Source: Antedon mediterranea
Lineage: Eukaryota; Echinodermata; Crinoidea; Comatulida; Antedonidae
Direction of reading: 5' to 3'
NCBI RefSeq assembly: GCF_964355755.1
Contig: NC_092676.1
Span: 2,090,288-2,154,287, forward strand
DNA: 64,000 bases
Shown: piece after piece, positions 56,208 through 64,000 of the stretch
Layout: each line of letters begins with the position of its first letter
How positions within the stretch are numbered: the stretch's first letter is position 1
The notes under the pieces: model-generated
What the model was told of the DNA's origin: nothing
What the model saw: the letters and a program-made list of their open reading frames with translations, nothing else
Database searches by the model: none
Position numbers and translations under genes: made by a program

Positions 56208-56484
56208 CCTGGGTGGTTTTTGAGTAAATATTTGAAGGAAGAGTAAGTTGAAGCATGTCTGGATCTAAAGAAAGAGAACAAGTAAAGAAAGCTGGAGCAT
56301 TGAAGCTAAAATATTGTTTTAAAGTTTCAACTGAGACAAGTTGTTCTAAGTAGGCCTGGTACGGTCCGAGGATGATGTGGAGATCACCATAGTAATTTTT
56401 ATACGCGCATAATTTAAGAGGATTGATTTCACATTTGGATGCGTCGTACGCAATGATGTAGGCATGCACGACGAAATCAATCAA
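56208..56484 (-). other. Unassigned open frame, possible exon or relic
   Basis: The - strand frame reads HAYIIAYDASKCEINPLKLC and YYGDLHIILGPYQAYLEQLV, more protein-like than other frames in this gap, and could end at a donor CCCAG|gtagca near 56210. There is no ATG at its left end, no convincing acceptor and no family that I recognise. Part of the adjacent sequence (CACAAACAACAGTTC...TGATCCA) recurs at 62928-62960, which suggests repeat-derived material. Confidence 0.2.
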
Positions 56485-56859
56485 TCACAAACAACAGTTC
56501 TTATGATCCATCGTGCCGTGATTGGTCAAATAAATCGTGCGCTCACGTCCTTGCATTTCGCAAGTTGAAACCTAGTAGAATTGATCTTGGTGTTTGTTTT
56601 AAATTTGTAGATTCACAATTACGAAACAACGTTTATAATTACGTTTATTGTCCACCACAATGTCCACTCAATTACAGCCTGATCTATTTCCACAATCACA
56701 ATGAGTTCTTTGCCGTTTTCCACAATCGCAATTAGTTCTTTACCGTTTATCACAATCACAACAATCCCAACAATCCTCCTCCAAGAACAACATGGTTGCT
56801 ACTTGCTAGTTTTAATTCCAGCTCCATAATGCCTCTCCTTGTCCTTTCACAACTCCACG

Positions 56860-56933
56860 ATTTGCATAATAATGCAGCAGTACTAATTTGCATAATACAG
56901 TACGACACTTGTACGCAACGCAACTTCACGTGA
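56860..56933. promoter_or_regulatory. Cluster of two octamers and a TCACGTGA E-box
   Basis: ATTTGCAT at 56860-56867 and 56886-56893 match the POU octamer; TCACGTGA at 56926-56933 is a palindromic bHLH-Zip site. Motif matches only. Confidence 0.3.
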
Positions 56934-57256
56934 CAATATGATTATTCGGCCTATGAGCATTGAATCATTTCGAAAATTATTGAACAGTTTAATTTTTAAA
57001 TTAGAAATACTAATGGTGAGTTTGAGTGACTATAACTAGAGAGAGATTAAGCGCATCAACCCCAGCAGCTGAAAATTATAAAACACAAAGATAAAGAAGA
57101 GAATATTATTATTATTATTTTTCAATTGATTGATTCATTTATTTATTTAAATTATTGATAGTGTTAATTTACTTATTCGGAAACGTTTTTTTCCATATTT
57201 ATTATCGTTCCATTCTTCCCTCGGTGATTATTCCTCTATTAAAACTCCCGCCTTTT

Positions 57257-57268
57257 TTTCGCGCGAAA
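57257..57268. promoter_or_regulatory. Perfect E2F-type palindrome
   Basis: TTTCGCGCGAAA matches the E2F consensus TTTSGCGCSAAA exactly. The nearest supported start codon (RPF2, 54745) is 2.5 kb away, so its target is unclear. Confidence 0.3.
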
Positions 57269-58952
57269 CTAAAAGTTTTTTAACGTATGGGGGCGCTATC
57301 CAACTAAATCGAACAAAAATCGCGAAGTGGATTTCGGTTTGCTTTCGCACTCAATAGCACAAAACAATAACACACCACCAGAGTGATCATTAAATGCAAG
57401 AACAAATTTGTCTATGATAACGAATGACAAAAGAGAGCAATAGAGAGATTGAAAACATTTGGAACAACTGTTGTTTTCACAGCTTAAAATCCACCAAAAA
57501 ACACCACAGTGTATAAGCATAGGCGTTTGTCACCACCGTTTTTCCGCGGCGGTACCTATGTATATACACTGATTTTTTCGTTAGATTTTAAGTGGTCCGT
57601 TATTGTTAAGGAATTACAAATCTTTAAGTAACTTGTCCTCCAAAAATAATATGCTCGCCATACTATGTTATTTCAGTTGGTTACGCTTCCCTGCACAGCT
57701 AATTATATGCGACATAATATCTATTTAAATCAAGTTTTCTTTAGTCTGTATACATCCACCCTCATGAGGGCGGGCATTCACGCTCTGTTACAAATTCCAA
57801 ATGCAATAATCGTCGATTGCTCATTCTTCTGATATATATTCTTTGGTTGGGTTGAGATCAGCCTTCTCTAAAGCAGATATAGGGAGACAATGATGACATA
57901 TTTCCATTCATTGCACAATATACTGAAACATGTATTTGTTAGCAATACCACTATTTTACCACAAAGATTTTACATTAGGCTTGCATAAATATACTACAGT
58001 GTATGTTTATACCAGAGAGGTATACTCCCAGTTTATACCGTACCGTATTATCTAAATTATTGAATAAGAAGTGTAGCTACCACTAAATAAGTAAACAAAC
58101 ATTTTTTTAATTATCTTACCATTCTGATTCATAATTTAATAATTATATATAAATTGATAAACTACAAGCATTGAAATTAGCCTATGAGAAGGAAGTATGG
58201 AAATGCATCATACAATCTGGAAGCATTAACATATGTTACACATGGCAGAGGTAATATTAAGAACCAATTTTGTCTTCAAGTATCATTTAATAGCTTTACT
58301 ATATTCTAGGCAATTTTGGAATGCCTAATGGAAGTCTGGAGAAAATCCCTGGGAGACTTGGTCGCCTAATTGGAATACTTATAAAGTAGTTATGGAATTT
58401 GTGCTATGAGTTCAAATAATGTATAGTTAAATAATAGGTAAATAATCTACTTAATATTAAATGGTTTTAACAGTGGAAGATACATGCTATTGGAACAGAA
58501 CTTTTTCCTCACCAAGAAAACCAATTCCTAGACAAATTTCATCCTTTTTTTAATTGAGGTCACAGTTTGCATTCCCTGTGGATCATTGTTATACACATTT
58601 TTCTTTACAAAATTAGATATTATGATATATAAAGCATTTTTTTAAACTTATCACATGTTGTATCCCAACTCAAATACAACAAATCACATTGTAATTAAAA
58701 GAAAACATTGTCTCTATCAAAATTTTTTTTTTCTTTTCAACTCTCCACTGGCCTTGTATGTATTCTACGCACAACAATCGGTACTAAACCTCAAAATTAT
58801 AAAATTATTCAGTCAATATCATTTTTTAACAAATATTACAGCACCATTTGATGAAAATCGGATGTACTAATTTTATATAATAATGTACCATGTTTCTTAA
58901 TATTGCTGTGTTGCGCACATTCATGACATTCTCTTGTCTTAACCAATCTCCA

Positions 58953-59090
58953 CTTAAGCTCTGTCTACACTATCAAACTTTATGTTACAAAAAAGTGTGA
59001 TGTGACCAAATATGGTAATGATACGAGATCATCATGTCCATATATGGACACATCAAATCACATAAAGTTTGATAGTGTAGACAGAGCTTT
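58953..59090. mobile_element. Fold-back MITE, family A, copy 5 (complete)
   Basis: TTAAGCTCTGTCTACACTAT at the left and ATAGTGTAGACAGAGCTTT at the right, with ATCAAACTTTATG inverted as CATAAAGTTTGAT. The most intact small copy. Confidence 0.9.
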
Positions 59091-59639
59091 ACACATTTTG
59101 TTTTCTGTGCTGATCTTAAATTCTTATTGGTGTATACCAAATAAAAATAACAAAATTAAAATACAAAACTTGAATTATATATAGAATTATTTTACCTTAC
59201 ATGTTTTTCTTCGGTTATTATGGAACATACTTAATAAATTAAATTTTTCATAAATAAATGATGTAACAAGTACATGTTATATTCTAAAATGATAATTGTT
59301 TCTTGTCAACTTTCAGAAATCTGAAAGCAGAATTTTCATATGGTATAAAAGAACTTGGAACTTTCCAGAAAATTATCAAATATGGCCAAACAAATACGTT
59401 ATTAAAAAATGTAATCTTATGTCTGAAAATATAAATATTTAGACTTTTAGTATCCTTGGAAGATTCATCTTAAAACTATATGAAATATAGGATTGAGTGC
59501 TATAGTATATAATACAGTGCATTAATCCAAAACAGACCTTAAATATCAGAAAATCTACCAAAACACAACATTTCTCAAGGTCTCAATGGTGACCAAAATC
59601 AGACATTTCAAGTCCATGAGTCTCTGTTTATGGAAGGTT

Positions 59640-59770
59640 GACTGTACTATTGTTTCGCTTTGAGTGCAATAGTATGTACTATAGTTTCGCTTTGAGTGCA
59701 ATAGTATATTCCATTATCGTTCAGTGCAATAGCATATACCATATTATATCATTCAATGTAATAGAATACA
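59640..59770. repeat. ~38-bp degenerate tandem repeat next to the CTPS stop codon
   Basis: Three to four copies of TTTCGCTTTGAGTGCAATAG with AGTATGTACTATAG. It ends six bases beyond the CTPS stop on the 3' side and so lies in the CTPS 3' UTR. Confidence 0.75.
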
Positions 59771-59775
59771 CCATT

Positions 59776-62700
59776 TCAATGACTTGCATTTATTCTTAAA
59801 GCGTTTGACATCTGATAAGTCATCATCTCTTCTTCCGTGTCAGACAATTCAGTATCGCTAAACGAGCTTCTTGGAGACAAGCGACAACCTCTAGCGATGT
59901 AGCTGGACAATTGACCAATTGAAGCTAAGATTAGACCTAGGTACGGTGGTGATGGCTTGAGAGGGCGGGATAGATACTCCGGATGGTACTGGACACCAAC
60001 AAAATATGGATGATCTGAAAAATGAATATTTCGCAAAATAAATAATTGTAGTTTACTGCAGCTTAGAGGTTTCCATGCTTGCCTTTTGATTCCAAGGATT
60101 TTCTTGACATTAGTGCCATTATAAAAATTGTATAATATAATATTTTCTCATTCTCACAGATTTCCTCATCTTTATCGTTTCAAATTAATTAATTAAATTT
60201 CAGTATATCACCGGGCAGTTTCGAATTTATGTTCATTGCCTAATGTGTTTATATATAATATATATATATATACTTTATAATATAATGCTTATAAAACATA
60301 AGTTTAGATCTAGATTACTATGTTTTATGTAACAAGTCAACCAATTGTTAATGTCGTGCTACAAACTATTAGAAATTAAACATTGTATAATGTAAAGTTT
60401 TTTTCAAAATATATTTTTTGAAAACGTAGAAGAAGAACGGAATAAAATAAAAAGACTTAACAGCATACCTCTTAATTCCATAATCTCCATTCGTTTTCCG
60501 TCTTCGCTTCGTCCCACAAATTTCAAACCCTTCTCCTCGCATTTATCAACCATAGTTGGATTTACCTACAAGTAAACAAAAAAAGTCTAATCAGTAAAAT
60601 ATGTAGAATGTTATACATAATACACCTTAGATTCCCTGATTTTAAATCTCTGTCTACACTATCAAACTTTATGTGACAAAAAAATGTGACATGCCCAAAT
60701 ATGGACATGATGTCATATCAATAGCATATTGGGGTATATCACTACCATTTGGGCACATCACAATTTGTTTTTGTCAAACAAGTTTGATAGTGTGGACAGA
60801 GCTTAAGAAATATGATGTTTGATTTTATCTGAAACTCAGAAAATACCGGCTTGATGTGAACAAATGAATTTAAACTTAAATTTTATAAACATATTATTAC
60901 TCACCTCATATCTGTGTCTGTGTCTTTCTTCCACAACTTCAACATCACCATATAATTTTTCTGCAAAGAAAAAAAAGTAGAGTAGAATTGGTATTGGTTA
61001 AGGTAAAAAAAAATATTCTACAAAGTGATTCATAAGGGCTTATATACTGTACATGACTTACTTATCACAGATTTATCTTTGTTAAACAGTGTTTTGCGTT
61101 TTCCCAGTCTCATTGTACCGCCCATGTCACCTGGATTATGTTCTGGCATCTCTATTATCTACAAAAAGAAATAACTAACTAAAAAATGTATATACATTGA
61201 ATATTGGATATGCATACAAAAGCTTTTCAGTAACAATATCAAGAAATTTGAACAAGCAATATAAATTAGTCAATGAGCGCACTATTTGACCAAATAAAGC
61301 AACAAAATAGGTGGCGCTGTTGTATTTAAAGAGTAACAGTATAAAAAAAATATTTTCCAAACGTGAACAGATTTTTTTTTTCATACACGAAAAATGTACT
61401 ATTGAACGACCTTTTCAATAGTGCAACATGCCATGTGACTCACAATCGTCTAATGAAATGACAGGAATTGATTTAAGTGTTATATAAAAAGCATTAACAT
61501 ACCACTGTTTCATCATCTTGAGGCGCAAACTCGCCTGAGTTAGCTTTCTTCATGTCAAGAACATTGCGTGCAAAGTCTATTACAGCCACTTGGAGACCCA
61601 AACATACACCTAAAGAAATATATAGAAATATGATCATGTTGGTTGGTTTTATTTATTTTTATAAAATGGGTGTATTCAACAGGAAAAACTTCAAACTATA
61701 TAAGCTTACCTAGATATGGTTTTTTATTCTCTCTTGCCCATTGGGCTGCTTTTATTTTCCCTTCAATTCCTCTTGAACCGAATCCTCCTGGAACTAGAAC
61801 ACCGCTGAAATGACAAGACCAAACAAATTCAAACAATTACATTATAGAGTGACAGTCTCTATGTAAAAATCTATTTAAAGGCAAGATACACAGTAAAGAT
61901 TTCATAGGTATTAGGATAGTGGATCTCAACAAATAGACAAACAAAAGTTCATTTTTTTTCTTGTATAAATTTGGCAGTTCCTACTTACTCGCTACCACAC
62001 AATTTTTGCCATGCCTCATGATATTTTACTGGGTTTTTTTCTCGCATGGTATCTTCAAGTTCCTCTGAGTTGATATACTAAAGAAAATTAAAAAAAGAAA
62101 CAATGTAAGACTCTATATAACTCTTTTAAATTATCCAAAAAGTAAAACATATTTTATTTATTTATACAAACTTTGGCAAGATTGGTGGGATCATACTATA
62201 ATTACATTAAAAATATACTAAAGTCTTTGAATTTCAGTCTCATAATTTTGCATAAATTAGGGTTGGGATTATACTTGTAATTTTTGTGTTGGAGAGACAC
62301 ACCTTACCGGTGACAGCGTTTTGTTTAATGCTTTTGTCTCTCCTCGGCTTCGTGTCTTGTATTTCATATATATATATATTTCTATGTTCTTTTTTGTAAT
62401 TATTATTTTATGTTTATTGCCGAAATGAATAAAATAAAATAAATAAAAATACTTGAGCATGGGACTATACTTAAGCATGGGACTATACTTGAGCATGGGA
62501 CTATACTTGAGCATGGGACTATACTTGAGCATGGGACTATACTAGAACATGGGCCTATACTAGAACATGGGCCTATACTAAAACATGGGACTATACTAGA
62601 ACATGGGACTATACTAGAGAATGGGATTATACTAGAACATGGGACTATACTAGAGAATGGGACGGACTATACTACTATACTGGAATTAAGACGATTTGTG

Positions 62701-63611
62701 ACTGTTATGAAGCTTACCTTGACTTGAAGTCTATGATTGCAGACCAAAGCAGCATGCATCAGCGATTTATTGATTGATATGTACGCATCTTCTAATTTTA
62801 TATACTTTCCTACCAATGCGACTTTCACAACACTTGTGTTACTGTCATACCTAAAATATTACAAATATACAAATTCATTACTTACGAGAGCTTGGTTCCT
62901 ACCTGGGTGTGACGCAAGTGAATCGACCACAAACAACAGTTCGGTTGATCCACATATTTTACAAATCCGTTTTAAAATGCATTTTAAAGAATAAAAAATT
63001 ATATTTTACTCTGATTATTTTGTTTGACAGAAAAAAAAATGTTTACCTATCTGCTAGCTCATTCCACTTGGACAAAGGTCGTCCAGGTCGTAAGGGGAGG
63101 TCAAGGCCAAGTCGACCTTTAAAGAATGGAAGTATATTTTGTTCAGCAAGAAGAAGAGGTACACGGTAAATGCTAGAGCAGTCATGGACACAGATAACCT
63201 GCAAATGAATAACAATCATATTAAATGTGATTTATTTGTGAAATGTTAGTAATTTTAATTAAATAAAAACCAAGATTTTTCTTCAAAATGTATCAACGGA
63301 ATTTAGTATACTACAATGCTCTATACAACAGGTAACAATATTAAATAATAATCACAAATTATTTTTAAAAATTTTAACTAAATATATATTGCTTTCTAAC
63401 TCTAAAGCTTTAATATAAAAATTAATTTCTTTAAGTCAGTTTAGTAAACACTATTTTTAAAATTGCCAAATGATTACGGAATGAAATATTTTTAAATTTT
63501 ATATAACATGTATATAATATATTGTAGTACCTGTTCCTTAGCAACATGGCAGAAATTAGATACCTTCTCGCGAACGCCGTCGTGGATTGGAAGAGAACTA
63601 CGACAAACAAC
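59776..63611 (-). CDS. CTPS1: CTP synthase, C-terminal 381 residues (5' part beyond the window)
   Basis: CTP synthase aminates UTP to CTP using glutamine; a C-terminal class I glutamine amidotransferase domain supplies ammonia. Exons on the - strand: 63531-63611, 63047-63198, 62718-62850, 61989-62077, 61710-61804, 61503-61609, 61062-61158, 60905-60960, 60469-60565, 59776-60014, with all phases consistent. Visible motifs are [17 protein letters not shown] (end of synthase domain), [18 protein letters not shown] (oxyanion strand), the nucleophile Cys in [32 protein letters not shown] and the His-Glu pair in [11 protein letters not shown]. The C-terminus has a Ser/Asp/Glu-rich tail ([13 protein letters not shown]), a region phosphorylated in other animal CTPS proteins. 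The upstream exons with the ATP/UTP site are not in the window. CTPS1 versus CTPS2 is a vertebrate distinction. Confidence 0.95.
60642..60806. mobile_element. Fold-back MITE, family A, copy 6
   Basis: TTAAATCTCTGTCTACACTATCA to TTTGATAGTGTGGACAGAGCTTAA, with the long core (ATGGACATGATGTCATATCA). In a CTPS intron. Confidence 0.9.
62270..62445 (+). mobile_element. LINE 3' tail
   Basis: Segment with GAGAGACACACC...GTCTCTCCTC hairpin and the ending TTGCCGAAATGAATAAAATA, like the CR1/L2-type tail at 28596-28660 (there GCCGAAATAAATCAAATC). No coding remains. In a CTPS intron. Confidence 0.5.
62452..62690. repeat. 18-bp minisatellite, about 13 copies
   Basis: Units of ACTTGAGCATGGGACTAT grading into ACTAGAACATGGGACTAT, directly after the LINE tail, in a CTPS intron. 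Confidence 0.95.
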
Positions 63612-64000
63612 CTATAAAAATAAAAGTTATTTATTAAATGTTATTAATAAACATAATTTTATTTGATTGATTGATCAATTTATTTCAGAATAAATATTCC
63701 ATACACAACAAACAATACAAAATCAGAAAATCACACTAAATAGGATTTTGAAGATCGTAACAGATAGTTCGTAGTACACCTAACAAGATAATTTTCACTA
63801 TTCAAAACTCTTAATTTAAAACCCTAGATGAACTTGTATTAATCTATAATTAAATTTCCCTTCAAATAAAAAGGAACTTACTTTTGATCAATATCAGCCA
63901 AGAAAAAATATACTTTATCTTTTTTATATTTCTCTGTAAACACTCCTTACACATTATGTAAACAGCCAAGCTAATGTGTAGCAATGGTGGTATGTAAGTA
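63612..64000. other. CTPS intron running off the right edge
   Basis: No further CTPS exon is visible. AT-rich sequence only. Confidence 0.5.

Larger units (their letters stand above)
54746..58950. other. RPF2-CTPS intergenic region, no confident gene
   Basis: The RPF2 promoter should lie at the left edge. Promoter-type motifs occur at 55837-55843, 56860-56867, 56886-56893, 56926-56933 and 57257-57268 without an evident gene. One protein-like frame exists at 56208-56484 on the - strand. A ~30-bp tandem duplication (TTCCACAATCACAATGAGTT) is at about 56689-56750. The rest is AT-rich. Confidence 0.5.

Noticed and set aside
56860-56933. Histone gene promoter suggested by ATTTGCAT octamers
   Set aside because: No histone coding frame and no histone 3' stem-loop are present nearby.

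Overview
This window is an AT-rich animal (metazoan) genomic segment with short spliced exons, GT-AG introns and many small transposons and minisatellites. The genes are of a deuterostome or other marine invertebrate type: a Runx transcription factor ending in VWRPY, ATE1, TIMM13, PEX5, RPF2 and CTP synthase. tRNA-derived SINEs with ATT-rich tails, RTE-like LINE debris and elements with tandem-repeat inverted ends resembling sea-urchin TU elements suggest an echinoderm or close relative. That placement is an inference; no species call is possible from the sequence alone. The gene models were assembled by hand from conserved peptides, splice sites and exon phase. In each complete gene the exon lengths sum to an intact reading frame.

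Layout. (1) 1-9.9 kb, + strand: the 3' part of a Runx gene. The Runt domain lies upstream of the window. One downstream exon ends in VWRPY, and a second, phase-compatible terminal exon would give a different C-terminus without VWRPY. (2) 9.9-16.3 kb: no gene; a cluster of small hairpin units, a fold-back MITE and a 17-bp minisatellite. (3) 16.3-38.0 kb, - strand: complete ATE1 (arginyl-tRNA-protein transferase), including two tandem homologous 129-nt exons that look mutually exclusive and a 12-kb intron full of repeats. (4) 38.0-38.4 kb: a 405-bp divergent promoter shared with TIMM13 on the + strand (38.4-40.2 kb). (5) 41.2-47.4 kb, + strand: complete PEX5, the peroxisomal PTS1 receptor, with 14 coding exons, a GC-AG intron and a 39-nt exon flanked by split Trp codons. 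(6) 47.8-50.5 kb: two large minisatellites between convergent PEX5 and RPF2. (7) 51.0-54.7 kb, - strand: complete RPF2 (306 aa, Brix family). (8) 54.8-59.7 kb: no confident gene; a promoter-like cluster of motifs. (9) 59.8-63.6 kb, - strand: the C-terminal 381 residues of CTP synthase, with the rest beyond the right edge.

The genes are mostly unrelated housekeeping functions (protein arginylation, mitochondrial import, peroxisomal import, ribosome assembly, pyrimidine nucleotide synthesis) next to a developmental regulator, so this is not an operon-like system. The most interesting points are the isoform-generating exons in Runx, ATE1 and PEX5, and a dense set of inverted-repeat elements, two of which have ends built from tandem short repeats and sit on either side of the ATE1/TIMM13 promoter.
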